From Chiua virens (taxonomy: Eukaryota > Basidiomycota > Agaricomycetes > Boletales > Boletaceae), in contig JAHNUO010000005.1 in assembly GCA_019787685.1 (NCBI GenBank), positions 1,488,001-1,552,000 on the forward strand: a DNA stretch of 64,000 nucleotides, in the 5' to 3' direction. A program made the translations under genes and the position numbers. Shown here one piece after another: positions 37,162 through 48,084 of this stretch. Below the pieces are notes generated by a model, which had not been told where the DNA came from, ran no database searches, and was given only the letters and a program-made list of their open reading frames with translations. Positions within the stretch are counted from its first letter, which is position 1, and each line of letters starts with the position of its first letter.

Positions 37162-38189
37162 AGCAAGATTGCAGGTGTGTATCCACATATTACACTCACC
37201 GTGATCTGGATCATAGTTGTAGAAATGGCTATGACTGCCAAAAGCAGCGCTACAAGACTGGCCTGGCTCATGCGAACCGGGTCAACGTAAGTTGGTTCCG
37301 TCATGGAGTTCTTCTTTCCCGCTCAGCGTCCTTTGTTTAGCACCTCTGCAAGCCCATCGAGGGGAGTGACACTTCTTCTCTGGTGAAGGTAGAAAGGTTC
37401 CAAAGTCCAGTTACCCAAATAAGCGGCGTGTAGCAAAAATATGAGTTGAGTTGTCTGGTCGTGTTAGAATTTGCAAACCGCCTTCAAGTTGTTCGTGCTG
37501 TGTGTTCCCGAGGAAGTCAGGTACGATCGAGAACTGGTGAGAGAGAATATAAGATGTTCAGCGTGCTGACTAGCCGGTGAGGGTTTGTTGCTCCGAGTCA
37601 GACCTCAGACGTTTGTAACTCTGCCCCATGAAGTCGTTGGTTACACAGGTGAAATATTTGGTCGTCGGACAGAAAGGGGGTAATTTCCCGTGGACAGAGG
37701 ACCCTATTGATATGGAAGACGCCGGGGCCGATGCAGACGACAAATGGGTTCCCCAAGCAGCTGCCCACAGAAAATTATGAAGGGCAAGGCGAGCGGTCCA
37801 GGACGCTAATTCCGACGAAGGTGATAATGAAACAAAACAACCCAAGAAACGCGACATGCGTTCGTCCATACTTTTCTAACTTTCCCTGGCCGTTTCATAT
37901 ATCTTCTTTCCTGTTCTTAGCCATCGTCCTTCCGGATTCGTCGTCTGATATTCCTCACATTCTAGGTTCACAAGAATCGTCCATGTCGTTCTCCATTCGC
38001 TGTGCTCCGAGTCAGTCGATGGATGGTCTTCGGAAAAAATCCGGGCCGGGACTCCGAGTCGCGACGTCTGGAAGTCAAAAGTGCGGCGATCCGAGCCTGA
38101 TGGCGGTGATGCATCAATTCATAGCATATATATTCAATCTTGATGAACTCCATCAGCAATATCATCAGCTGCTGCTGCTGATAAATATC
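37162..38189. other. Intergenic between hypothetical gene and alcohol dehydrogenase remnant
   Basis: About 1 kb. A short CAGCTGCTGCTGCTG run lies near 38165. No gene was recognised. Just before the remnant, TAAATATCGAACCATTCAAC matches the 5' leader of the intact alcohol dehydrogenase. Confidence 0.35.
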
Positions 38190-39150
38190 GAACCATTCAA
38201 CGATGTCATCTCTCCAAAACCGTCGTGGGCTTGGATTTGGACTATACCGTATATAACGGCCACCCAGACAGAAGGTCGTCAAGTCCAACTGCACAAGGAT
38301 GAACTTATCCATGACGAGGTCCTCGTCAACCACGCTAAATTGTGTGGTACTGACCAGAATTACAAGCCCTTCGATATGGTATTCGGTCACGAAGGTATCG
38401 GCGTCGCCGGGCAGTCGGATTGGGGGTAGAGATACTCAAAGTGCTTTTTTCCATGTCGAGTTCAACGTTGCAGTTGACACTGAATATCAGTGGGGACCGC
38501 GCTGAATGGGGATACCTCCACAGCTGTTGCATGCACTGTGCCAAGCGCGTCATGTACGGACAGAAGGACCTCGATCAAGGCGCATTCGCCTCGCACGCCG
38601 TCTGGAAAGCTCTCTTTCTCATCCATATTCCCGATTCGATCTCGTCCGCAGACGCAGCCCCGTTCATGTGCGCCGGCTCAACCGTGTTTCACCCGGTGTA
38701 TTCACACGTTCAACCTACCGAACGTGTTGGTATCGTGGGGATTAGAGTCTTGGACACCTCGCTATCCAGTTTGCATCCAGACTCCAAACAGGAGGTGATG
38801 GAACGTGGGGCGACCGAGTTTTATGCGACCAAGGACGTGAGCAAACTGGAGATCGGATGGTGTGTCAACCATTTGATTATTACAACCCCGGCCCTGCCCG
38901 ATTGGAACTTGTAGGTCACACCTGGTTTCAGAGTACAGTACTGACCGCGCCTTTGAACATGTGCCGGTTGTGGAGCTGAGGAGCATGTCTTCCTGTTGAC
39001 GGTCCTTTGAGTAGCGGTATTCGGATTCAAGGAAGCTGACCGTGTTCGCGAGTGCTCCATGTCAGGATGGTTCGGTTCGCAGCGCTGCATAGCACCTGTC
39101 CAATTATTGAAGAGTTCCCTATGAATTGTCGAGGGTATTGGGAAGTCCAT
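38190..39150 (+). pseudogene. Decayed duplicate of the zinc alcohol dehydrogenase
   Basis: Scattered frames match the gene at 33778-34876 in order: LCGTDQNYKPFDMVFGHEGI, DLDQGAFASHAVWKALFLIH, IPDSISSADAAPFMCAGSTV and GATEFYATKDVSKLEIGW, then LIITTPALPDWNL. Lesions: the N-terminal part is out of frame, the segment holding the third and fourth structural-zinc Cys residues is deleted (C-M-H-C runs straight into A-K-R-V-M-Y-G), the Rossmann glycine loop is shifted, and the last exon is reduced. The 5' leader is also duplicated, so this was a DNA duplication rather than a retrocopy; intron positions are kept. Confidence 0.75.
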
Positions 39151-39276
39151 TTTATGTTTTATTTTATTTTATTTTCATCGGATCTTGAATTGGCAGTCTG
39201 AGTTGGAAGTGACGTCAGAGCGTATCTAGTCAACACGCCGGGCTTTGGATTTTGTCTCGCTCGTCTCGCCATCGCC

Positions 39277-40014
39277 ATGTTGTCCCTCAGAATGACCGTA
39301 GCCCGCACCAGACCCACCAAAGCTATTCATTCCCTCTCTACCCTCTGTCGGTCTGCCTACTCAACGTGAGCACCTATTTGACCCCTATTTTTCTCTGTCT
39401 CATCCTCCCTTGAACAAGAAGCACCCAGGTCATTTTCTTCTCTTATACATCCGTTGGTGACTTACATGATTCCACGACCAGTCCGATAGAGAGAAACGGC
39501 GAAAATCGCCCCACAATTCATCCACGCTCATCCAGCACGCTCCTGGATGGCGTGAGGACCTCGCCACCGCCTCGGAGGCATTTGTAAAGGTAACGCCCTC
39601 ACCCACTTCACACGACTCACATGCTTATCCGTGCACCCCGTCTTGCAGGCGGACCGCGAGACCATCACCGTCGACCGCGACGAGATGCAGCAAAGGACGG
39701 CCCGCTTCATTCAGTCGCAAGCCAGTGATTCGAATGGTCCCCTGACAGACTCAGAGGCTGAACAGACACATGCGACGTATGCACGGGAGGAGGTCAGTGG
39801 CCCCCTAGGCAATGCCGGCGTGGGCGTTGGGGAGTTTGAGGGCGTGGTGGGCAACGACGATCTCGGGCCCGACCAGTTGGACGTGCACGTCGAGTCGAAT
39901 GGTCGGGTGGTCACGAGACGTACGATACATGGGGGAGTTGGCGGCCCAGGCGCGGCCCAAGCAAACGTGAGTTATGATCAGGCTCGGCGACGTGGGTTCC
40001 TGAATGACTCGTGA
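39277..40014 (+). CDS. Putative mitochondrial protein of unknown function
   Basis: The start at 39277 gives MLSLRMTVARTRPTKAIHSL, an Arg/Ser/Thr-rich N-terminus without acids that fits a mitochondrial presequence. Downstream pieces are SDREKRRKSPHNSSTLIQ, HAPGWREDLATASEAFVKAD and a hydrophilic tail ending FLNDS at 40014. A similar HAPGW...ASEA pattern occurs in small uncharacterised basidiomycete proteins (recalled, not checked). Joining exon 1 (ends 39365) to the exon at 39482 in frame requires a tiny exon of 10 or 7 nt at 39419/39422-39428. Function unknown. Confidence 0.6.
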
Positions 40015-40247
40015 CCTTTTAGGTTTGAAATTGGCCATCTGATGCGGCGTTGTTCTGTTACCCCTTTATGGCCCCAGACGATGCGATCTATTTCCACTGA
40101 ATCACCAGAAAACACTTATTCCTTAGTAACCCCCTTGTCCTTGATTTGTGAATCGTGTAGTTACAAAATGTACAAAACTAGAATACAAGAATGTACGCTA
40201 ATATCACACTTGTAGCAAAAGGTGTCCAAGACATGCCAGTGAAACGC

Positions 40248-41147
40248 TCAAGGTTTGGTGTCCCCGATGGTCTCTCCGGGGATGATGACAGGTCCCACAC
40301 CGAATGCGCCATTCCCAGGTAGTGTTTCAGGCTTAGCTCCAGTCTCAGTTGGGGGCAAGCGCACAGGACCTGGTCCAAAATGTCCGCCAAAAGGTCCCTT
40401 CTGGGGGAATCTTACAGGACCAGGTCCAAAATTACCACCAAACGGTCCAAAGTTGGGTGGAATCTCGAGCGGCGCAGGCCCAAGCTCCACTTTGGAACTC
40501 TTGTCCGTCGTCGTCGTCACCGTCTTTGGGACGGAAGAAGCAGGAATGGTGACAGTGGAAGGTAGACTCGGCAACCACTTGGTTGACCGTGGTCACTCTC
40601 CTGGGGTCAAAATAGCCCCGGATGGGGAGGTGAGTCTGGGGGTTCTTCTCCGTAGGTTCGATGCTGCAAAAATGCGATTAACCTCGAAGACGGAGGCGCG
40701 GGCATAAAACGACGTACACCAAATTGAGAGAAGACGTCGCTCTCTCCTCCGTGGGGGCACCGAGGACGAGGAACTTGGAATCAGAGAGGGACGAGTAGAA
40801 CAAACCGACCAATCCCGACTGTCGACGCGACGTCAGACGCGATGACTTGTACAAACGGGAGTGGACGTACGAGTTGGCCTTGGTTACCGGTTTGGACCTC
40901 GGTCTGGCCTTCGATGTTGACGACGGCGCTGGCCTCGCCGAAGCCTGCAGCGCTCTGCTCGAGCAAGTTGTGCCTTGTATTCATCGCGGGAGAGGGGTTT
41001 CCCGTTGAACGGTGACTGCTGCACTGAGCAGGCAAACGTGGCGTCAAACGTGGTGTTGAAATCGTCTTGCGTCTTGGATTCCAGCAGGCCAGTGAGGCGG
41101 GACGCTGCCCATGCGGAGAGGGTGGGGAGGACGATATTCACGGACAT
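40248..41147 (-). CDS. Uncharacterised protein with C-terminal GPFGG repeats
   Basis: The start at 41147 gives MSVNIVLPTLSAWAASRLTG, then DDFNTTFDATFACSVQQSPF, NGKPLSRDEYKAQL, ASAVVNIEGQTEVQTGNQ, VGLVGLFYSSLSDSKFLVLG, APTEERATSSLNLV and IRGYFDPRRVTTVNQVV. This order resembles an uncharacterised Agaricomycete family of NTF2-like size; the fold is a guess. The tail (40248-40574) carries two 17-residue repeats, GPGPVR[FL]P...GPFGG[NH]F. NQVV and TVTIPASSVPKTVTTTT are one base out of phase near 40590, so either an indel or an unseen intron is present. The 3' end at 40248 is the end of the repeat frame. Confidence 0.5.
40363..40464 (-). repeat. 51-bp tandem repeat in coding sequence
   Basis: Two adjacent units begin ACAGGACC at 40363 and 40414 on the plus strand and are nearly identical for about 35 bases. 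They encode the 17-residue GPFGG repeats on the minus strand. Confidence 0.6.
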
Positions 41148-41796
41148 GAGTGTGCTAATGAACTGGGCCGCTGTTTCAGCGATCATTTATATGCGGAGCT
41201 CCCCCGCAGCATCATCGGGGTGATCCTCCCCCCGTCCATTTCGTTAACAACTGAGGCAATGCAGATACCGTCACTGAAGGGTCCGCCTCCTGTGGCATCT
41301 TGTCTAGATGCCAGTAAGGGAGCGCAGACATGGGGAAATGGCATTGGAAATAGCAAAGTTGGAGTCGGTGTCTTGACTGCTGCCAGATCGGTCAGTGGAA
41401 TGTCTAACAAGTCGCTGGCCCCGTCGGGGACTCGCTGGAGCCGTACCGCCAGCTGCGTGATGCGATCAACTGCAAGGGTCTGCTTGTAAAGGAACCGGCG
41501 ACAATATTGCCAGGTCATAGGTTTCGCTAGTTCGACAAGGAGAACGCAGGTGATAGCGCGCTCGTGTACTTGCCGACATCATATTGCGACGTATTCCACG
41601 TCGCAAGTCGATCAAGCGGCGGTATTTGTGCTTTATCATAGCCGTGACGGTCGCGACTTGCACAGCATCGGATGGAAACGCGACACGATGGTGCTCGTAT
41701 TTGGAACAAGGTCGGAACTTTCCTCTTTTCCGTCCGCGGTGGAGCTTGGCTCGCGGTGGTTCGACGTAAACATGGTTGATTTACCAAATGCAACGA

Positions 41797-44216
41797 CTAC
41801 ACAAAGTCCCCAGGCTGGACCACCCTCAGATCCAGAGGAACCTGTGCGGTCACATCATCCCCAGCCGGAGGTCGAACTACTGGTACCTGGAGACCATTCA
41901 TCTTCCAGTAGACTTCCTTGATGTTCCCATCCTCGTCTGCTGTAGAGGGTAACGCGAAATGGATCCGTGAGACAAGTGTTGTCAGAACTTGTTCTGATGG
42001 ATGGGTGTTCGCGTCAGCTCTATTCATGGCGCCTATACGACGGGCCTTACTGATTTCCATTTCCGCGAACTTGAAGCCACTACAGCGGCGTTATGCGTCA
42101 GATCAAAACAGACATGCGGGAGATGTGCCTACATGCATGCTCGACCGCCACCGAGAAAGGTCATCCTGAAACAATGATCTTGATATCAGCATGGTGCAGA
42201 ACGACGATCTATCTGCACCTACATGTTCGCATAAACACCAGGGAATTTTATCTCAGATTCCATCTCCGGATTTTTTTCGGTCGTCGAATAAGGATTTGAT
42301 TCACCACCCTCCGTGGCGGCCTCAGAATGCCTGTTAAGCGGAACGCGCTTGCCCGCAGCGTTGAGCCATCGATCGGGGCTCCACTCTGACGCGTCTTCCC
42401 CCCATAAGTCCTTGTTATGATTCGCGGCTAAGATGGATATAATCACTGTCGTGCCTTTCGGAATGGCAATCGCCGACAACTTTTCTCCTGAAACTGATTT
42501 GATGGGCCGATACAGCGGGAGCACCGTATCCGCACGAACGCTGGAGACAAAAAATATGAGATGTCCGACGACGATCAGATGAAACCTTACGTTCGACTCA
42601 ATAGCGACGTTGGAGGGTGCACCCTCAACGTTTCTCGAACAATAGCATCGAGATACGGGAGCTCCATGAGGACGTCATAAGGTAGACTGATGTCTTCCCA
42701 AGGACCCGTAATGTCATGCACCAGCGCATAATTGCGTTTCGCATCTCGCACTTCGCTACGAAGACGGGCCTGAACACGTGGCTTGCTAGCCAAGATCCAG
42801 AGGATGCGACATATGGCGGTCGTAGTTGTTTCGAATCCTGCAAAGATGACGGTGCTAAATAAAGTTAGGGTGTCAGTGGGTCGCGCGTGTGATTTTGGAA
42901 CTTGCTTCATTTGCCCAAGAAGTTCTTCATCGGTGAGCCTGTCGGCGTCAGAAGACGACATGTTCGCCTTTACTAAGGTAGTGTCATTACCGAGAGTGTA
43001 AAGGAATGCCTTATTTCGACTTACGCATGATGCTCATGATATCTTTGCCTTTCATGCCCGATCTTAAACCGCCAGCACGCACTGGTTCCGAGTGACCTTG
43101 CATAATTGCCTTTTTCTCGGCAAAAATCTTTTTGCTGGTTGTGTCCATGATTTGGACCACATGACGAAGGTCTCGGAGAGCCCCGAGCGGTGCCCAGTCC
43201 AAGATTTTGTTGCGCCAGTACAGCGGGATGTTTCTCACAATGAATGGAATGAATGGACGGATCATAAGCAGTCGAAGCGTCGAGGGACTGAGGGATTGGG
43301 TAAGCTCTGATAGGGCCACCCGTTGAACGACCTCACGCAAGGTTCCTTATTGCATCCAAATATTCGCTGTCTTTGTCGACATCCAGAGCATCAAAAGAAT
43401 GACCCAGTGCAGCTTGGCAAATGTATTCAAGAGCGCCGCGAGAGAGCCAGGGAAGTACGTTGATCTCTTTCGCAGCTGAGGTGAATGAGTGAGAACATAC
43501 AGAACGAGAAGGGGGAGAGAACACACAACGGTTGGCTGACAACTGTGATTGAAGTATTGATGAGAGCCTGTCTGCAATAGGCTGGATGATTGGCAGCAAG
43601 TCACGCATATTCGCGAGTGAAAAGACTGGGTTAAGCATCTTGCGCTGACGTTTGTGTTGTTCACCTTGCAGGGTGATATATGACGGATAGATTCCGCAAG
43701 GATGGGAGACAACATACCGAGGGTAGATATGAGGCCCTCACCGAATATCAGACGGTTTCCCCTGGGAACATTGTGACGCTCGCAAATGGAGGCAAGTGAG
43801 ATGAACGCACGTGATGAACATGTCAGTTTCGGTATAGACGTGCTGCTCTTTGACCACAATGTGATGGAGGGCAAGAGGGTCGGATACGTAGAGCTGCTGG
43901 GACTGGAGAGGGAGATGTGAACTAGGTGTCAATGTGGAGATACGCGTGACTGACACCGAGCAACGCGTTTATTTTGACTGCTCCGCCATACCGCTCGACC
44001 AAGGCGAGGTTGAACTGGAGTCCGTCGCGGAACAGCTGATGGTAGTTGCCTGAAGAGGGTAGGATCAGTAGGGAGGGAATGGGTGGGGAGTGACATGCCT
44101 GTGAACCAGCTGTCCTTCGCTGGGCCGGGTATACTTTCGATGGGGTGTTTTGACTTGAGGAACCTTGCGAGGGAGTACGCCAAGAGTGCGGCGAAAAGAA
44201 GAGCGATCAGAGACAT
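41797..44216 (-). CDS. Cytochrome P450 monooxygenase
   Basis: Membrane-anchored haem oxygenase. It starts at 44216 with an anchor (MSLIALLFAALLAYSLARFL) and the proline hinge PIESIPGPAK. Conserved parts are HKRQRKMLNPVFS-type, the I-helix VIFAGFETTTTAICRIL, the K-helix ETLRVHPP (E-x-x-R), SPDRW, and FLGGGRACIGFKFAEMEI, where Cys is the haem ligand; this last is split by an intron at about 42138-42082. It ends VVQPGDFV at 41797. A 49-bp intron joining RNLA to PSTLRLLMIRPF removes an apparent frame break near 43340. All phases I tested agree, so the gene looks functional. It is divergent from the membrane protein at 44406, 190 bp apart. Substrate unknown. Confidence 0.88.
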
Positions 44217-44405
44217 ATCGGCTGCAAGACCCCTGTAAGAGGGTTAAAAATGAAATCATACCGCCGGGCCGGAGTGTGAGAAAAAGAAAGTTGAGCAGAC
44301 AATCTCCGGTGTACACGATGCTCATCTGCAACGACTGCTCCGTATGGCTCAATCCACAAATAGTCACTAGCCATTCCCATTCTGTCTCCTTCCCCGTCCC
44401 TCTCA

Positions 44406-45609
44406 ATGCAGCTCTCAAATGACATCGCTGCTCTCATCGGCTTTGCTGCAGAGGCCGTCCTTTGGGGTTCGTACTCCTCTCCCTAACACCTCTCAACCTC
44501 ACCTCCCCCCAGGTGTGAACGTCACCCTCTTCGGCACCTCTCTCTTCATCCTTAGGCATAGACCCATTCAAGATACCATCCGCAATCCCGTCATCCTTCT
44601 CAACTCCCTCATCTTCTTGTGCTGTACTGCCCATTTTGCTCTCGAGTACAATCATTTCTATACCACACTCGTCAGCCCTCTCTCCGCCGTATCCACCCCT
44701 TTACTCACTCGTTCGATAGAGCACCATCGGTGTACAAAACTATTCCAATGAAACCACCCAGCTCATGGGCGCAGACCTCTTGATATCCATCACTGATCTC
44801 TTGGGTGACTGTGCTCTCATTTATCGTTGTTGGATGCTCTGGGGCAAGAACTATTATGTCGCCATGCTTCCTCTCCTTCTCGCCGTCGGTGGATTCAGTA
44901 TGTGCCCCTCCCTTGAAAACCCCCTTTCTCTCACACTGCTCCGCAGCTTGTATCGTTGCATTACTTATCCTCCTCATCTACACCAATCCTGCTGCCCCTG
45001 CCCCTCCTGCAGCCTTGGTTCCCCTTGGTCTCGCCGGATATATCCTTCCTCTTTGTACCAACTTCATCGTCACCTTCCTCATTATTTACCGCATTCATGC
45101 CACCTCTTACTCCGTGTCCGACTCTCCACTTCAGGTCGGTCAGGGTGCTACGCGCCATGCAATGACCCTTATCATCGAGAGTGGCGCCCTCTACTTGTTA
45201 TTTCAACTCGTCTTTGTCATCCTCTTCTCCATCTCTAGTCCTGCCGAGGCTATTCTTGCCGTCATGGCCGTCCAAGTCTATGTGAGGAACCATCTTTGAA
45301 ATTCTGACTCTAATCTGACATTTCTTCCTTTCATAGGGTATCGCTCCCACCCTTATCATCATGCGCGTCGGTCTTGGCGTATCCTCTGAATTCTCTGAAA
45401 CGGCTGTGTCTACTCGCATCAAATGGTTCTCTCGCCGCGAGGAAACCGGCACCTCGGCAACTGGCTATACCGATGGCCTCATCGCCCACACTGATTTGGA
45501 AGGCACGAGGGAATCGGACTTTTCCAAATCAGAACACCATGATCATGATACCCCACTCAAAGTCTTTGAATATAGTACCCCCCATAGGGCTGAGGGCATA
45601 GCCATTTAG
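44406..45609 (+). CDS. Seven-helix membrane protein of unknown function
   Basis: It starts at 44406 (MQLSNDIAALIGFAAEAVLW). Hydrophobic segments follow in turn: VTLFGTSLFILR, PVILLNSLIFLCCTAHFAL, LLISITDLLGDCALIYRCWM, YVAMLPLLLAVGGF, IVALLILLIYT, YILPLCTNFIVTFLIIYR and ESGALYLLFQLVFVILF. Then comes PTLIIMRVGLG and a hydrophilic His/Asp/Ser-rich tail ending EGIAI at 45609. This pattern (R-C-W near helix 3, A-P-T-L-I-I-x-R-V-G at the end) is common in basidiomycete orphan membrane proteins. Receptor-like, but no ligand or partner is known. It may share a promoter with the P450. Confidence 0.7.
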
Positions 45610-45713
45610 GAACCATCCCTGCTGCATTACTTAGCAATATGCTACGTCGCTACATCCATGTACATACCAGTCGGATTCCTGTCGTGACAACAAAACGGGG
45701 TTGCCTGCGGACC

Positions 45714-46426
45714 TCACTCGAATGGTAAACTGGGGTGGTCTTCCACCCACCGGCGCAGCACGGTCCAGTCTTTACATTTATGAACCGACCCGACGCCATT
45801 TGCTGTGTGGAACCAACTCCCGTCCTCGAACTGAGGAAGATCCACTTCCAGTGTCGTGTCGGCGTGACAAACGAGTATTTGTCTGAGATATCGCAGGCAG
45901 TGCTGAATGTGTTCGAACGCATGCGTGCGATTCGTCAGGTAGCCGACACGAATCACGTCCAGGCAATGCAGCTGGTGGAAGAGCGAGACATGAAAGGTAC
46001 GGTCCTGAGGGCCCAGACGCACGAACCCGTCCGAAGGGAAAAGTGTCCCCCACTCGTCGTCGTCGTAGAGCGAAAAGTGGCCCTCGCCCGTCTCGACGCT
46101 CAGGCCAGCGAGCGGTATCTCGACGGGGAGCTCAGATGGAAAGTCGTCGCCTATGTACGCTGCCATGGAAAGGAAAATAAGCGCCAACCCAGAACGGGGA
46201 ATGGACAAAAGAACTTACTCCACTCGCGGGGTTTGGGTAGGAGATCTCGAATAGTGCAGACGGTGTAAAGTGTAAAGACGACGTTGAGGAGGGTTACGGC
46301 GGCAAGCGCGCCGAGGCAGAGGACCGCAGCGCTCGACGGGTAAGGGAGAGGACTGCTCGTGAAGCGTGATAGGCGGGTGCGGGTATACCCCGAGGTACCA
46401 GTGGCGCATTTCGTGCAAGGTGCCAT
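45714..46426 (-). CDS. UstYa-like oxidase (DUF3328)
   Basis: Type II membrane protein of the family that carries out oxidative cyclisation or hydroxylation in fungal peptide pathways (ustiloxin UstYa/UstYb, cyclochlorotine). It starts at 46426 (MAPCTKCATGT). One membrane helix (AAVLCLGALAAVTLLNVVFT) is followed by an intron, then EWTYIGDDFPSELPV, matching the family Y-x-G-D-D-[YF]-P motif. Both catalytic H-x-x-H-C motifs are present: HQLHCLDVIR (about 46000) and HIQHCLRYLRQ (about 45910), followed by CHADTTLE. It ends SLPFE at 45714. Complete and apparently functional. Confidence 0.88.
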
Positions 46427-46771
46427 GGTGGGTGTTTGGGAATCGAGACTGCGCATGCCTAGATTATAATACAATTAGAAGACCCACCTTTTGGGCGACT
46501 CCTGAGCCGGTAACGCAGCGGCGGTGCAGCACCGTGTCATGGAATCATTCACATTCTAGGGCGCTGACTCGAGCAAGCCTAAAATGAGACGTCGCCTCGC
46601 CGCGGACATTTCCTGACGAGGTCGCCGTCTCGGGTTGGATGGCATCTAGGGGTACGAGATTGGGGCTGTATGTCAATATCAGAATCACAAAGTGATACCG
46701 TCACCGTGGTGAGACGTGACTTGACTTGGAGTGAGTGCAGGCACTGCTTTTCCGAGGATAGCGTGTCCTAG

Positions 46772-46779
46772 TATATAAA
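46772..46779 (+). promoter_or_regulatory. TATA box upstream of truncated UstYa-like gene
   Basis: TATATAAA, followed by a C-run. It lies about 200 bp before the start at 46986, with a 5' leader intron in between. Confidence 0.5.
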
Positions 46780-46985
46780 CCCCCCGCCCAAAGAGGCGAA
46801 TTACCTCCTGACAGTGCTCCCCGCACAGCACCATTCCCGAGGACACTCTTATAAATCAGCGCTCACAACGCCCTGTAGAAAAAGGGCATAGGCTTTGCCA
46901 CACTACCATTTACCAGCTCCGCGCTTTTGGTCTCAGGTAAGTTCGGCTCTTCGCATCCCACACGCGTCTTCATCTCTCCGCGTAG

Positions 46986-47279
46986 ATGGACCACTACACC
47001 CCTCTCAGCCAGGAGGCAGGTGGCGAACTCGAACACGAGTGCCTTCTCCCTCTCACAGATGGCAACACCCTCATGGAGGCACAACCGCGCCACTCCAAGA
47101 CGTTATTATCCCCCAGGTGGATCGGAATAACAGTCATCCTCCTCTTATTCATCAACGTTACCTGTCTCCTCGTTACCATACACCAGCTACATCTCGCATC
47201 ACGAACTCTGAAACATCTCCTAAATTATACAGACAATCGGAACCTTCCTCGGCCAGATCCATACGACGGCCTCTACTGA
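46986..47279 (+). CDS. Truncated UstYa-like membrane protein
   Basis: A 97-codon open frame. The charged N-terminus (MDHYTPLSQEAGGELEHECL) is followed by one membrane helix (WIGITVILLLFINVTCLLVT) and LPRPDPYDGLY, then a stop. The layout and the R-P-D-P-Y motif match the N-terminal third of UstYa-like proteins. The Y-G-D-D and two H-x-x-H-C motifs that should follow are absent, and the next 250 bp encode nothing similar. A leader intron (GTAAGTTCGG...CGCGTAG) ends immediately before the ATG. It is either a decayed gene with an intact front or a small membrane protein in its own right. Divergent from the full UstYa-like gene. Confidence 0.55.
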   Translation: MDHYTPLSQEAGGELEHECLLPLTDGNTLMEAQPRHSKTLLSPRWIGITVILLLFINVTCLLVTIHQLHLASRTLKHLLNYTDNRNLPRPDPYDGLY

Positions 47280-47617
47280 TATCGTGGTGTTGCTTCTTTT
47301 GTTTTCCCCTTCATGTGCTCTCGATTCCGACAGTTAGACCAACTCCCCTTGAAATATTCTACTTTCACGCCAAACAGAATACACGCTTGTCGTGGAAATT
47401 TGGGTTGCGATTTCTGTACGACATAGGGACGCATGCCCTTGTGTCTGAGGTGTCAAATATTCGGGATCAAACTCTCTGTCCCTTGTCCATTCGATACTCC
47501 ATAATCAGTCAGACAATGCAGTAAGAACCGAGATGGGGATATCCAGACAAGTCCCTGGTCCGCGGGTCCCTTGAGCCGAACAGTTTCACGGAGAGTTCAA
47601 GCCGAGGAGGTACAGAT

Positions 47618-47627
47618 ATAAAATCTG
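47618..47627 (+). promoter_or_regulatory. TATA box of peptide gene copy C
   Basis: GATATAAAAT, about 77 bp before the start codon at 47696. Confidence 0.5.
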
Positions 47628-47695
47628 CGAGGCGTGAGGTGCGCATACTATCAGTTCGCGAAACATATCCATAAACCAGACTTTGAAACAGGGGC

Positions 47696-48084
47696 ATGCT
47701 TGCCTTTGCACCCGCCTCGCTCTTCTTACTCCTCGCATTGATTGCCTCTATCACTGGTGGTATTGCCAGAGCCGCGGGTTTGTTTTTATATTGAATTGAG
47801 TCACGCAAACCCTAATTATCCTTCTCACAGCGGTACCCCGTGATGTTGTCGGTGTTGGTACGTACAGGTTTCGCTCTCGCCGGCGGAAAGGCGTAACCAT
47901 ACCCTCCAGATGCGAAACACTCCGTCGCGAGACCTATGAAATCAGTAACAAGTCAGTGGTGCATGATCACGTCTAATATTCATCTGATCCACCTGTAGCG
48001 CTTACGATGACACCTGCTCTTATCCCAACGGTCGTGATCGGTGCACTTTGGAAAGGGAAGGTACATCAGAAGGTCGACTGGTGA
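47696..48084 (+). CDS. Small secreted peptide, GALWK family, copy C
   Basis: Four short exons give about 79 residues. The start at 47696 has a strong signal peptide (MLAFAPASLFLLLALIASIT, then GGIARA). Exon joins by GT-AG introns: GCCGCGG|GTTTGT..CACAG|CGGTACC, GTTG|GTACGT..CCAG|ATGCG and ACAA|GTCAGT..GTAG|CGCTTACG. They give AVPRDVVGVDAKHSVARP and then a C-terminus GALWKGKVHQKVDW with TGA at 48082-48084. The tail aligns with GALWKNRIHEEVF of copies A and B, although the N-terminal part is different. Splicing is inferred. An alternative is a further intron after G-K (GTACAT donor), which would change the tail. Function unknown. Confidence 0.5.

Noticed and set aside
43011..43400. Apparent frame break in the P450 at 41797-44216
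   Set aside because: A 49-bp GT-AG intron joins RNLA to PSTLRLL in frame, so no break is needed.
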